The notes under the pieces were generated by a model, which saw only the letters and a list, made by a program, of their open reading frames with translations, searched no databases and had not been told where the DNA came from. From positions 62,001 through 126,000 of the forward strand of contig ONBG01000004.1 of NCBI GenBank assembly GCA_900316015.1: a DNA stretch of 64,000 bases. The letters run 5' to 3'. The position numbers and the translations under genes are program-made. Position 1 is the first letter of the stretch, and each line of letters begins with the position of its first letter. This document shows positions 17,121-28,763 of the stretch, piece by piece. This DNA comes from an uncultured Prevotella sp. (GTDB lineage: Bacteria; Bacteroidota; Bacteroidia; Bacteroidales; Bacteroidaceae).

Positions 17121-18089
17121 CTATCCACGAACATTATATCCCACACTTTCCAGCCACTCCATCACCATTTTCATTCTAACCCTCCAAGTACCTATTCGTA
17201 GAGCCGTTTCGCGGTTGCGGTCAACCAATGGCTGATAGTCCGAGATGTGCGAAAGGACATCAGTGATCAAGTCTTCTGCAGGAATATCCTCACGAAGCTC
17301 TATCACTGGATTATAACCTATCAAGTCCACTAATTCCTGAGGCGCATGTCCCACCATGACCATTCTGGAAAGCATACATTCCCAATAACGTTGCGTTAGG
17401 GTCTCAATATCGCCAGCCACTTCCGGCTGCGTCATTGAACGTGGTAACGCAATAGCAATACGCGCATCAGCCATAGCATCGTAAAGTTGTTCGTTACTGT
17501 AGATGAAGTGCCCGCCCTGGAAAGTGGCAACATGACGCAACTGGCGTCCATCGGCAAGATGGATTTGCTGCAACCGGTCAGCATTGATCACACGCTGATT
17601 AGACCTCCCAAATTCCAACACATCAATAGACCGATCCGTAAGCCCTTTACTCGCATGATAAGGAGCAGGATCAATGGCTTCGGGGCACCATAATATATTC
17701 ACTCTGGGCAAAGCATTCCGCATCCGTTCCGCCGTCTGTCGGGATGTAAAGATAGCCGTGCGAACATAATGCTTCTTCAGCCATTCCACCATCATCTCAA
17801 AATACTTGGGCCAGCAGTCCCAAACCATCGGGACAATCTCATACCGTGAATAATCTGGGAACGTATCGAAATGAATGGATACCGGCTCCACAAATCTCAG
17901 CCGTGCCTCTGCCCTATGCTTCGGCAATTGTGGCAATTCCCAGCGGAATGCAAAACCGTGCAGCAACCGCGGAGGATAATGCGCCGGTGCCGTCCAACCA
18001 CCCCATTCTATCCATGCCTGATAGGGGGGCAACTTAAAATTCAAGCTGCTCTTATGAATATAGGGACTTACAGCTTTAATTATACTCAT
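17121..18089 (-). CDS. Glycosyltransferase-like protein
   Basis: 322 residues. N-terminal part: FDTFPDYSRYEIVPMVWDCW then KHYVRTAIFTSRQTAERMRN and VNILWCPEAIDP, which resembles the acceptor-binding domain of GT4-type enzymes. The C-terminal domain has IDVLEFGRSNQRVINADRLQ and MADARIAIALPRSMTQPEVA, then LTQRYWECMLSRMVMVGHAP with a conserved E-x-Y-like turn, like the donor-binding site. A complete E-x7-E signature is not clear. No membrane segments. Stops 37 bases after the ORF before it. Confidence 0.65.
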   Translation of the reverse strand: MSIIKAVSPYIHKSSLNFKLPPYQAWIEWGGWTAPAHYPPRLLHGFAFRWELPQLPKHRAEARLRFVEPVSIHFDTFPDYSRYEIVPMVWDCWPKYFEMMVEWLKKHYVRTAIFTSRQTAERMRNALPRVNILWCPEAIDPAPYHASKGLTDRSIDVLEFGRSNQRVINADRLQQIHLADGRQLRHVATFQGGHFIYSNEQLYDAMADARIAIALPRSMTQPEVAGDIETLTQRYWECMLSRMVMVGHAPQELVDLIGYNPVIELREDIPAEDLITDVLSHISDYQPLVDRNRETALRIGTWRVRMKMVMEWLESVGYNVRG

Positions 18090-18126
18090 GAATACTTTGA
18101 AGTGTTTCTATTGATAAAAGAGATTG

Positions 18127-19278
18127 TCAACTAAGTACCATTTCAATTTCATCCATTCTAGGTTTAGAATTTTCCTCTTTATTATTTTCTTTCATACGGT
18201 TGTACACAAAAAGATATTCTTTTTTTCTTTCATTTAACATAGTCTTTATTAATCTTGGGATATCTTTTAGACCACAAATCCATCCATTATTAGAATCAAC
18301 CACTTCACAAGCTACTTGGAAATCATTAACAAGTACGGGTGTACCTAATGCCTTTGACTCAGCTATGACATACGACCACGATTCAGATGTAGAGAGACAA
18401 GCCAACAAATTGGCATTGGCTATATAGGGATAAGGATTATCTTTAGCACCTAAGAAGACAACGGAATCGTCCAATTGGTATTTACTCACTTCAGCCTTCG
18501 TTCTTTCAATGAGTTGTTTATCGCCATCACCGATAATGTACCAGCTAACATTACAATGCATATTATTCACCAACTGATTCATAATTGATGGAATCTTCTG
18601 AAACTGCTTCACGGCTTCAAATCGTCCTATAGAGACAATATTGAACTGATCTGAAGAATAGGGCACATGAACCTTGCCATCAATTGTCATCTCATTCAAT
18701 TGTTGAACATTGACTAAATTATAAATGTAGGTGCATTTATCCGACAATTCCGGCATTACAGACAGAAATGAGCCAAGAGCTGTCTTACTGACGCAAACAA
18801 TATGATCGAAGCACGCATATAATGCATGCTCTGCAACTATGCCAGCCTGCTTTATGTGATCCTTATAATCACAATGCACCCATGCCACTCTATTAATATC
18901 TTTATCATTCAACATAGATACGAAAATGGTAGAGGTAGCTTCCTGATAAGCTACAATCGTATCGAAATGATATTTTCGTTGCAAGCGGTTCACCTCATAG
19001 CGATAGAGCCAGTTAAAGTTCATTTTTTTAGACAACTTCATCAGCCCCCCCATCACTTTACGTGTTAACCAATTGTCATGCGCAAAATAATAGAGGAGAC
19101 TCTTGCGGAGCGCGTATGGGCGATAAACACCCCGATAATAGTGACCTCCATCTGCGTAGAGTACATAGATGTTAATCTCGTACTTCTGCTTGTTGAGGAA
19201 ATGCAGTAAGTTCTCCATCGATTTATTAGTGCCGCCGTGGCAGTAGTCAGGCAGTACGAAGAGAACTTTCTTCTTCAT
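18127..19278 (-). CDS. Glycosyltransferase family 4
   Basis: 383 residues from the ATG at 19278. I chose this start over an ATG 7 codons upstream because it overlaps the stop of the upstream acyltransferase reading frame as ATGA, and MKKKVLFVLPDYCHGGTNKS is a typical GT4 start. The C-terminal domain shows FNIVSIGRFEAVKQFQKIPS, ANLLACLSTSESWSYVIAES then KALGTPVLVNDFQVACEVVD (E-x7-E region, with S instead of the first E in part of the motif). Retaining, GT-B fold, cytoplasmic. Confidence 0.9.
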   Translation of the reverse strand: MKKKVLFVLPDYCHGGTNKSMENLLHFLNKQKYEINIYVLYADGGHYYRGVYRPYALRKSLLYYFAHDNWLTRKVMGGLMKLSKKMNFNWLYRYEVNRLQRKYHFDTIVAYQEATSTIFVSMLNDKDINRVAWVHCDYKDHIKQAGIVAEHALYACFDHIVCVSKTALGSFLSVMPELSDKCTYIYNLVNVQQLNEMTIDGKVHVPYSSDQFNIVSIGRFEAVKQFQKIPSIMNQLVNNMHCNVSWYIIGDGDKQLIERTKAEVSKYQLDDSVVFLGAKDNPYPYIANANLLACLSTSESWSYVIAESKALGTPVLVNDFQVACEVVDSNNGWICGLKDIPRLIKTMLNERKKEYLFVYNRMKENNKEENSKPRMDEIEMVLS

Positions 19279-19894
19279 TGATTTTTGCTTTTCTTCCATT
19301 CGCTATAATTCTTTTGCAGCACCTCCAGACTTAGTCGTTCCTCCAACGGATAGAGGTTTTTATCGTGCTCAATGATTTCTTCTGGAGTGAACAAAAATTT
19401 TATAATCCTACACGGGTTGCCCACAACAACAGAATAGGGGGGTACTTTTTGAAACTACACATCCTGCACCTATGATGCATCCCCTGCCGACATGCACACC
19501 ATTGAGCAGTATAACATTTATTCCCATCCACACATCCTCGTCCACGACAATGTCACGATCATAACGATGAGTAAAATCCATTTGATCTGTAATTTGATCT
19601 GTAACATAGCATTTCAACATAACTATAACAACCATATGATTTCCAGGACACACACATAAATTATAACTTGCGAAGGACCCACGTTTCATAACAAACTTTG
19701 AACGAAGATTAAGTATCATTGCCCCCCGGTATGCAGGTATGTTCTTCCATATAAAGATTTTGTTTAGAAAATAAGATTGTATCAGATGCCAAATAAGCAG
19801 AAGCTGCCATCAATCCGTATTCATTGGAGTGATCTATATGGAAAAGCTTGTCTATCTTTAATGCGATAGACTTTCTTAAACTTATTGGGTTCAT
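19275..19894 (-). pseudogene. Acyltransferase gene with two frameshifts at G/C runs
   Basis: Three segments in different frames join to one hexapeptide acyltransferase. 19894 to about 19728 gives MNPISLRKSIALKIDKLFHI to HTCIPGG; 19719 to about 19443 gives MILNLRSKFVMKRGSF to GAGCVVSKSTP; then YSVVVGNPCRIIKFLFTPEE to the stop at 19275-19277. The first break is at C6 (19722-19727), the second at G6 (19437-19442). Correcting each by one base restores about 205 residues ending exactly in an ATGA overlap with the next gene, strong evidence that the frame was once intact. Could be sequencing error, slippage or phase variation. Confidence 0.85.
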
Positions 19895-19898
19895 AATC

Positions 19899-21008
19899 TT
19901 AGATATTCAAATTCATTCTTAAACACCACCCTTTGATTACCGTAAGGGAATAAGCAGATGCATGCATTTCTTTACTTTTTATATATAAATCTCGCAGCAT
20001 ACATTGAAAATTCCTCTTTGGGAAAAGATATCCATTGTAAAGATAGGTGGAAGCATTGAAAAACAGAATGCGGTCGAAATTCATGTATAAAAGGAAATAT
20101 TCTACTGGTATATTGATTTTCGCAGATAAAATGGTATACTTAAGACCTAATTGCTTTACAATATCAACAATCTTTGCTCTTGACAAATCTGGATCTCGTG
20201 GATGGAATTTAATACTTACGATGGTGTCCTTTTTTAAAGTTTTAAGATTGTCTACAATAACATTATAGTAAGCATCCAAAGAATCTCCCAAGACCTCTTT
20301 CATAGGTTCTGTTAGTAATAATACTTGAGGCAGAGAATTATCGCTTTCGATAAATCTATCAATATATTGCCTAAGACGTTCAGAAAGCATCGGCTCACAA
20401 TGAAGGACGACATCATAGCGTTCATTCAAAATTCCGGGGATAATGCTAAAACGTCTATATATAGGCAAGCCATGTGACGGTCTATTCGGGTTATTCCGCC
20501 AAAATGCAAAACGTATGTGATAAAGCGGAACATAGTAAATAGAATCCAGAATAACCTCCTTCAATTTGGCAACTATACCCGTATTAATATGATAAGGTAG
20601 TTGAACATAGTTAGAACTACCTTCTTCATAGAATGAAACTTTGTAACCTTGATTCGAGAAAAGTACTGTCATAAACCGATAAGTCTCCTCTTGATAGTTG
20701 GCAAGAAAAATCTCATCAATGTTATTATCTTCCAATAACTTCTTAATTCTTTGATATCTTCGCCATGTCCTATGTGCGGTTTTTAGCAATTTAGTACCAG
20801 AATTATCCCATCCTGGAAAGCCTCCGATGGGAGGCAGTCGTTTTACCCACAAAGAATCAATACGACATAAATCATAAATCTGAAGAAAATCTTTATGAGA
20901 GCCAACATAACTTTCAAGTAAAACAGCATCGTTCATCTGCTCTTGCCGAACAATTTGTTGTGCGACAAGAAGAGATAAAGGAGTTGCGATTACAAATAAC
21001 TTTGCCAT
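19899..21008 (-). CDS. Polysialyltransferase-like glycosyltransferase (GT52/POLYST-like)
   Basis: 369 residues. Begins MAKLFVIATPLSLLVAQQIV. Key segments are VSFYEEGSSNYVQLPYHI (the EEG motif), VLHCEPMLSERLRQYIDRF, QVLLLTEPMKEVLGDSLDAY and VSIKFHPRDPDLSRAKIVDI. The last carries the K-x-HPRD element shared by bacterial sialyl- and polysialyltransferases, where the His helps bind CMP-sugar. It directly follows a phosphatase, nonulosonate synthase and cytidylyltransferase, so a role in transferring a nonulosonic acid is likely. The exact linkage cannot be read from sequence. Confidence 0.75.
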   Translation of the reverse strand: MAKLFVIATPLSLLVAQQIVRQEQMNDAVLLESYVGSHKDFLQIYDLCRIDSLWVKRLPPIGGFPGWDNSGTKLLKTAHRTWRRYQRIKKLLEDNNIDEIFLANYQEETYRFMTVLFSNQGYKVSFYEEGSSNYVQLPYHINTGIVAKLKEVILDSIYYVPLYHIRFAFWRNNPNRPSHGLPIYRRFSIIPGILNERYDVVLHCEPMLSERLRQYIDRFIESDNSLPQVLLLTEPMKEVLGDSLDAYYNVIVDNLKTLKKDTIVSIKFHPRDPDLSRAKIVDIVKQLGLKYTILSAKINIPVEYFLLYMNFDRILFFNASTYLYNGYLFPKRNFQCMLRDLYIKSKEMHASAYSLTVIKGWCLRMNLNI

Positions 21009-21011
21009 AAT

Positions 21012-22555
<1,544 letters not shown>

Positions 22556-22570
22556 ACTGTCGATCTGATA

Positions 22571-23317
22571 CTATTTACTATTCTTAACAATTTGTTTTTC
22601 CATTGCACCATAATATTCTTTATGGGCATCAAGATAAGAAACGATCTGCGCGATGGTTGGAAAAGGATTTTCCTTACACAAGTCAGAATAAATACTACGA
22701 ACAGAATCGAAATCCTCTTTTGTGTCAGTAGTCAAACGAATGTGATCATGACCTTCCAACTCCCTGGGACCTTTAATCCAACCGATACTGAACATGTCAG
22801 GATGAGAATAGATATAATTAGTCACATGCTCATGATAAAGAGGATCATCTGTCATCAACGCCACCTGCTTCAAAGCCCTCAAAGTAACATATTCGGTCCA
22901 AAAGCCATAATGTGTTTTAATAGAAGGTTTACCATCGATGTTAAAACTGATGTAGTCTTTGCTACTTGTTTCCGCGAATTTGACAAGTTGAATAATGCTG
23001 TCAAGTTCCAAAAAAGGATTATCGGAACATATACGGATAAGCTTATTTGCATAGAAATACTCCGCAGCGTCTATGAAACGTTGCAACACATCATTTTCCG
23101 ATCCATGAAAACACCCTACCCCATATTTCTGCGTGATGCTATCAATACGCTCATTTTGAGGGTCACAACTCGTAGCAACAACAATCTGGGTATTAGGAAC
23201 ATGCTGTAGTTTCTCTATCAGCAAATCCAAAATGCTCTTTCCCTGAAAGAAAGGCAACAAGACCTTGTTAGGCAAACGCGTAGATCCCGCACGAGCCTGA
23301 ATCATAAATGTTATCAT
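22571..23317 (-). CDS. SpsF-type cytidylyltransferase
   Basis: 248 residues. Start MITFMIQARAGSTRLPNKVL is the nucleotide-binding loop of the CMP-KDO synthetase superfamily; then ILDLLIEKLQHVPNTQIVVA and GCFHGSENDVLQRFIDAAEY, and RICSDNPFLELDSIIQLV with the conserved Asp that binds Mg2+. It should activate the nonulosonic acid with CTP. The upstream glycosyltransferase overlaps it by 4 bases (ATGA) and the synthase follows after 15 bases, so the set is one operon. Confidence 0.88.
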   Translation of the reverse strand: MITFMIQARAGSTRLPNKVLLPFFQGKSILDLLIEKLQHVPNTQIVVATSCDPQNERIDSITQKYGVGCFHGSENDVLQRFIDAAEYFYANKLIRICSDNPFLELDSIIQLVKFAETSSKDYISFNIDGKPSIKTHYGFWTEYVTLRALKQVALMTDDPLYHEHVTNYIYSHPDMFSIGWIKGPRELEGHDHIRLTTDTKEDFDSVRSIYSDLCKENPFPTIAQIVSYLDAHKEYYGAMEKQIVKNSK

Positions 23318-24288
23318 ATTCTTGTCGTTTTAAGAATTATACTACTAATGAATCTATTTTTTTTCAATTTGGTAGGAAGAGTAAAATACCATTGAGCCAT
23401 TAAAGACCAAGGGAATGACAATTGGGCAACCAATGATTTTTCCAACTTTCTCCTTTCATTCCTATATCTATCAATTATTTCAGCATCTGTTATTCTTAAA
23501 TAATGAACACATCTGTTGAGCAATGATTTTCTCTGCAAATTACTTGCAAAGCCAGTAACATGACTCACAAGGAACTGCGTCAAGATAATCCTTGACCGAA
23601 ATGCATAATCCTGATTTTTTGAAACCGATGTGATAATACTGCCCTGTCGATGCGTACGATAATAATAAATCGGTTGAGGGCAGAAACATGCAGATTTAGC
23701 GTATTGGCTGATTTGACAGGAAAAGCTGACATCCTCATGGATGATACCTTCTATAAACTGTATGTCGTGGCTTGTCAATAACGACAATTTGATGAGTTTT
23801 CCGCATGCACTTGGGCGCAAATGACCGCCACAGAACATGGTTTGTCTAATAAGCCAATAACGGTCAGTCGTATATGAGGGTAGATTCTGTTGCATCATCG
23901 GGGACCCTCCCAACTCCATCATACCACCATAGACAAAGTCTACATGAGGGTGCAAAAGAACGGAGGTGGTAAGTATCTCTAAACAATCAGGTGATATGGC
24001 ATCGTCGCTATCTATAAAAAGAAGGTAATCTCCATTAATATATTTCAATCCCTCATTTCGGGCATTGGCGAGTCCGCCATTCTTAGGCAAATTAATGTTT
24101 CGAAATGTAATACAGCCGTGATAACCTGTTAGCCAGTCTTTAACTACATCCCGTGTGTTATCGGTGCTACAGTCATCAACGATAATACATTCTATCTTTC
24201 CACGATATGTTTGTGAGGCAACACTATCAAGGCACTCCACAACATAAGATGCGACATTGTATGTTGGGATAACTATACTTATGAGCAT
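23314..24288 (-). CDS. Glycosyltransferase family 2
   Basis: 324 residues. GT-A fold: ISIVIPTYNVASYVVECLDS, CIIVDDCSTDNTRDVVKDWL, GGLANARNEGLKYINGDYLL, FIDSDDAISPDCLEILTTSV (D-x-D for divalent metal), then HEDVSFSCQISQYAKS. Inverting transfer from a nucleotide sugar on the cytoplasmic side. A basic C-terminus without a membrane helix. Confidence 0.93.
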   Translation of the reverse strand: MLISIVIPTYNVASYVVECLDSVASQTYRGKIECIIVDDCSTDNTRDVVKDWLTGYHGCITFRNINLPKNGGLANARNEGLKYINGDYLLFIDSDDAISPDCLEILTTSVLLHPHVDFVYGGMMELGGSPMMQQNLPSYTTDRYWLIRQTMFCGGHLRPSACGKLIKLSLLTSHDIQFIEGIIHEDVSFSCQISQYAKSACFCPQPIYYYRTHRQGSIITSVSKNQDYAFRSRIILTQFLVSHVTGFASNLQRKSLLNRCVHYLRITDAEIIDRYRNERRKLEKSLVAQLSFPWSLMAQWYFTLPTKLKKNRFISSIILKTTRI

Positions 24289-24361
24289 ATTCCTTTTATT
24301 TTTCTTAACCAGGCACTAATTCTCAGTTCTATTCTTTCCATCCAACTAACGCCCCAAACTT

Positions 24362-24880
24362 TTACAATTCTTTTTTAAGTTGCCGGTTATCAACCATTTC
24401 AAAAATATGTACTCTCACATATTGTTTCTTGCAATCAATATATTCTTTTTGTGTAATATATCCTTTTGAGAGAATATAATCATTTATTATTTTATCTTCA
24501 CGCTGATTGATACCAGTTACACCATATTTCTTGGTACTATTGTTTGAATGCAAGCGAAATAGATTTAATGGTTTGTCTACAAAAATCACATTGCCTTTCT
24601 TTGCCATTTCTGTCCAAAGTAATCGGTCCCCAAACCCTTTCATAAATTATGTGCTCCCAATGTTCTTGCCGTCATAAACAATATGGCTAACATGAGGGTT
24701 GCTTCTATATTGCTCTATAACGTTTCTGCTTGCCCCATCGTCAGGCGAGCAATCATCCCAAAATGATTATTTCAAAAATATTATAAGTTTGCCCCAGTAA
24801 ACTTTGAATACGTTGATTCAACGTATACAGAATGTCAATAATTAGGAATGATAACGATTACAAAAGGATTATTTTCCTCC
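24362..24880 (-). pseudogene. Degraded family 2 glycosyltransferase
   Basis: The 93-residue ORF at 24362-24643 (MKGFGDRLLWTEMAKKGN, PLNLFRLHSNNSTKKYG) is only the C-terminal part of a GT2. Upstream, at 24644-24880, the matching N-terminal part is readable over several frames: PFVIVIIPNY, then LNQRIQSLLGQTYN, then DDCSPDDGASRNVIEQYRSN and PHVSHIVYDGKNIGST. A stop, at least one frameshift and loss of the central catalytic segment (the region between GST and MKGFGD) make it nonfunctional. No start is preserved. Confidence 0.85.
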
Positions 24881-24910
24881 TTAAGGAAAAGATATATAGC
24901 TGAAAATCTA

Positions 24911-25900
24911 TTATTTATCTTTCTTTATTTGCTTTGTAATATAATGAAGAAAAACTTCAATTCGATAGCTAAAAGGGAAGTGTAAGGCAACTGCATGCGA
25001 AACACTTAATATTTTGCCTCTTACTTCTCTCGGATAATCAAGCATCTTTTTTCTAAATTCTAAGAATAAATCCTTGTTTTTTGTAGAAATTGCTTCCATG
25101 AGAATCTGAAAACACTTAGAGGCGCAGAGATTAATTGCCATATCTGCATATTTCCGGTCTTTATTCACAAAAAAAGCATATAACGAAATGAGGTTTTGGT
25201 AAGTCTGCCTTCTCTGTTCCGTTCTTCTCTCCACTGATAAAGGAGAAAAACAGATGGAGTTATCATTGTGTCTGTAATGATAAAAATGCTTATCTACGAA
25301 AGCAATTTTTTGAGCATACCATACCAACATAGGAGTCATTCTCCAATCTTCTGCCATATCACATCCTGGGATCCATCTGATATCATTATTCGTGAATATG
25401 GAATGCCTGATGAGTCTTCCCCAAAGTTCATGATGCCATCCTTGGGTCAAATAATGAGTGAGCATAGCTTCGCGGGTGGGATGATTGGGTTCAATGTAAC
25501 TGGGCTTTAGCTCATCCTCATTAACGAAGTACTTAGAAGAAACAATATCGGCTTTTGTTTCAAGTTGTTTATCAACTAAGGTTTCTATTGTTTTAAGATC
25601 AATCCAATCGTCTGAATCTAAAAAGAAAACAAAATCCCCAGAAGCAGCATCAATACAATCATTCCGAGACACAGCTAACCCCTGATTTACTGTATGATTC
25701 ACAATCTTTACATTATTAGTCCTATTGGGATAGGATGCCATCAAATCGCGAATGATCTTCATGCTATTGTCAGGGGTACAGTCATTCACGATTACGATTT
25801 CTATGTTAGGGTACGTTTGGTCTAAAATTGAACGTACACACTTTTCTATATATTTCTCAGTTCCATAAACAGGAACAAGTATGGACACTAAATCTTTCAT
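24911..25900 (-). CDS. Glycosyltransferase family 2
   Basis: 329 residues, GT-A fold. Seen: VSILVPVYGTEKYIEKCVRS, IEIVIVNDCTPDNSMKIIRD, GLAVSRNDCIDAASGDFVFF, LDSDDWIDLKTIETLVDKQL (D-x-D). Then AEDWRMTPMLVWYAQKIAF and a helical C-terminal tail ending KQIKKDK. Overlaps the flippase gene by 4 bases. More AT-rich than the polymerase-like and GT4 genes to the left. Confidence 0.93.
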   Translation of the reverse strand: MKDLVSILVPVYGTEKYIEKCVRSILDQTYPNIEIVIVNDCTPDNSMKIIRDLMASYPNRTNNVKIVNHTVNQGLAVSRNDCIDAASGDFVFFLDSDDWIDLKTIETLVDKQLETKADIVSSKYFVNEDELKPSYIEPNHPTREAMLTHYLTQGWHHELWGRLIRHSIFTNNDIRWIPGCDMAEDWRMTPMLVWYAQKIAFVDKHFYHYRHNDNSICFSPLSVERRTEQRRQTYQNLISLYAFFVNKDRKYADMAINLCASKCFQILMEAISTKNKDLFLEFRKKMLDYPREVRGKILSVSHAVALHFPFSYRIEVFLHYITKQIKKDK

Positions 25901-27456
25901 TTTGACTTATGGAATTTTACGCTTATTAAATTGACTATTCTTTTATGAAACGCCCTTGTTCCGGGCGTTAAAAGATAGAATTGTACATACATTATAGGGA
26001 AAATGATCAGGCTGATAACTAAACCATAAAGGGCAACATCGAAGAAGGAATGGAAATGAGCCGGGCTAAACATCTCGTTAAAGAAAAAGAAGAGGAAAGC
26101 ATTGATAGCTACTAACAGCCACCTCCCTGATATGGGGAGATAATAATCTTTCAAAGGATGAAGATGGATACCGGAATGGAATAAGAAATAGGGCTTCCAT
26201 CCATAAACTATAATTAAGGTACTGGCAGTTGTGCCAGATAATACTCCAGCTATACCATAGAGACGTCCAAAGAAGATCGCTACACCAAAATTAATCAGAC
26301 CTTCTACAGCAGGTGCCCAAATATCTTGAAATATACCATACCCATTGATGTAGCTATCATTAGTTCTTCTATTGATATATAACCAAGAATTAATAACAAC
26401 GAGAGACAATACCGAACTGGAGAGCAAATACTTCGGTGAAAGCCAGACCGATATGAGAGGCTCTGTTATCAGACCGATAATCATCAGGCTTGCACTGGAA
26501 ATGCATAATCTCGAATCGGTAAGTTCCCAATAAACATCCATTATTCTGTTCTTGTCATGACTGGCTATAAGATTCCCTATGGCAGCTTGTGTGCTGCCAA
26601 ATGCCATGTCCAAGATATCTTTTGCTTTGTCTACGATCGTAAGATAGTTACCGTAATAGGCTATAGCTGTCAACGAGGTATAAGCGTACATGATTAGAGG
26701 CGCTACTTTGAAAACTATAAAAGTAGTAATCTGATGAAAAAACAATTGGGATGTTTTCTTTAGCACATCAGGATATCTCTTAAGTAGCTGTTTGCCATTT
26801 AGTTCCGCCCGATGTAACCACGGATACTCTGTCTTGAGAACATGATTAAGCCAAAGACTTCCAAAAATAGTGCCGATTAGATTAGTCCCTAAATAAAAGA
26901 GAAATGGGCAAGGCACATAGGGTAAAATGAGGATCAGTATGATCTTAAAAAGCAGGTTCGCGCCTGATGTAACCCTGGTTACTTTATATCCCTTTTGATC
27001 CGCACTTAAAACGCATTGACGATAGTTAATAAAATATCCAAGTAGCGAGCCAAAGAGCATGACCAAGAAAGTGGCATAGGGATACCATTGGGGCAAATCA
27101 ATTTTAGCAAAGATTACGGGGAAAAAGCACATCAATATGACTGCTGCAGCCATGATGACATAGGCGACTCTACGATATATCCATCCTTGCAAAGAAACGA
27201 TCTCGTTAATCGTTAAAGTGTCCTTATTGAACATGGGCTGATAAAGGAAGAAAGCGACTGAGGCTCCAACTCCCAATTCTGCCAAATTCAAAAAGCTCAA
27301 TAGTGTCGATGCCGTAGTATCCAGTCCAAGGACTTCGCTACCTAAATAATCGTAGAAGACCTTCCGTGACCAGAAACCTACGATCAGGTTCAGCGTATAG
27401 TAGATAATGGATACCTCCGCGTTCTTTATGCTTTTTGTCGTGCGTGACTCTTGCAT
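25897..27456 (-). CDS. Wzx-type flippase (MOP/polysaccharide export superfamily)
   Basis: 519 residues with about 12-14 membrane segments, the usual count for lipid-linked oligosaccharide flippases. N-terminal NAEVSIIYYTLNLIVGFWSR KVFY region, then SFLNLAELGVGASVAFFLYQ, a motif found in many Wzx proteins. The protein would move undecaprenyl-linked repeat units across the inner membrane. It ends with a basic tail (NLISVKFHKSK). Eleven bases separate it from the broken polymerase-like gene upstream. Confidence 0.88.
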   Translation of the reverse strand: MQESRTTKSIKNAEVSIIYYTLNLIVGFWSRKVFYDYLGSEVLGLDTTASTLLSFLNLAELGVGASVAFFLYQPMFNKDTLTINEIVSLQGWIYRRVAYVIMAAAVILMCFFPVIFAKIDLPQWYPYATFLVMLFGSLLGYFINYRQCVLSADQKGYKVTRVTSGANLLFKIILILILPYVPCPFLFYLGTNLIGTIFGSLWLNHVLKTEYPWLHRAELNGKQLLKRYPDVLKKTSQLFFHQITTFIVFKVAPLIMYAYTSLTAIAYYGNYLTIVDKAKDILDMAFGSTQAAIGNLIASHDKNRIMDVYWELTDSRLCISSASLMIIGLITEPLISVWLSPKYLLSSSVLSLVVINSWLYINRRTNDSYINGYGIFQDIWAPAVEGLINFGVAIFFGRLYGIAGVLSGTTASTLIIVYGWKPYFLFHSGIHLHPLKDYYLPISGRWLLVAINAFLFFFFNEMFSPAHFHSFFDVALYGLVISLIIFPIMYVQFYLLTPGTRAFHKRIVNLISVKFHKSK

Positions 27457-27467
27457 GAAAATTATCT

Positions 27468-28741
27468 TTAAAAGAAAATATGATAGAAGAAACTACCTAT
27501 TTTAACTATTGGCAAATCATGAAAACCAGGGCCATAGAAGTCCTTATATGGCATAAACAAAATAATTGCAACATATATCAAAGGATTCGCAAAGATATGA
27601 TCCCATTTCTTTCTACTATTGATTAACAAATTTGGGGCAAAATGTACTTTCATTCCTCCAAAGACATGATAAAACATCATTGAGGATAGTATCCAATAGG
27701 GAATTGTCCTACCCCAATCACAACTCAAAATGCCAAACATTGGTAGGAGGAACAGGAATTGTAGAAAGAGGATACCCGTCATCCCCCCCCAGTTTCTGTA
27801 ATAGCCCATAATGATATGTGTACTATATTCAAATGAGTTGTGAGAATAAAGCTAGCCAGTAACATCCAGATGATAAAGACAAAAGAATATCGCCAGAAGT
27901 TAACACCAAGATGGAATTTAATTGTGTCCAGCAATGGTCAAGTTAAGGCATCTATTCCTGTTTGTGCTGCGACACCATAATGTCCCAAATATGTATTAAC
28001 ATCTCGAGAACCATAAGGATAACTTGCTATAGCATCTTTCCACGACAACCAAATATTTTGAGATATCGTATAATCCCCTTTATTTATTGTCACAATAATT
28101 AGTACAGCAATACAAGGTAAAAAGGGAAATAAGCTGAAGAAAATGCTTCTTAGTAATTTACACTTATATTTGGTACAGCGATAATGCAGATACCAAACAT
28201 ATAGAATAGGAATACTATAAAAGAAAAACGCCTCATGCATAAGAATAGCTAAACTAGCCAACAGAGACGAAAGTAGCCAAAATTTTATAGATTTCGTTAG
28301 AATGCCCCTTCTAAAAGAATAAAATACAAAGAATGTAAATAACAACAACAAAGAATCTTTTCTTGCAAGGATCATTTGAAAATTATAGAAAAGACAACAG
28401 GGCAGAGGCAAAATTGCAATTGACCATCCCTCTCGCTTAAAAATATAAAGTAGTAAGATTAAAAGCAATATAGAGCTAACCGAGCAAATGCCTTTAATGA
28501 ACATTATTACATCAAAAGGATGGATTTGGTAGAGCTGATATATCAACTCCCCACAAATGCCTCTCCGCACAAAGCCTCCTTGGTAATTAACAAGCCACTC
28601 ACTAATTCCAAACGACCCATGTGTGAAATCGTTGTATATGTCTCTATTAAAGAACATAACAACCACTAAGCAGATCCAAAAACAGAAGCATATGACTTGT
28701 ATATGCCTTTGTGAAATCGAATTTAAGTATTCCTTTCCCAA
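27468..28741 (-). pseudogene. Multi-spanning polymerase-like membrane protein, broken by a stop and a frameshift
   Basis: 28741 to 27941 encodes the first 267 residues (GISEWLVNYQGGFVRRGICG, then several membrane helices) up to an in-frame TGA at 27938-27940. The same frame continues without interruption as PLLDTIKFHLGVNFWRYS and a further membrane helix, until a C8 run at 27783-27790. A one-base shift there reaches the last 105 residues (MTGILFLQFLFLLPMFG to FYHIFF). Repaired, the product has about 420 residues. It resembles polysaccharide polymerase or other GT-C-like membrane proteins of such loci; the family is uncertain. Confidence 0.8.
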
Positions 28742-28763
28742 AACAATTCTATTTATTGTGAAT

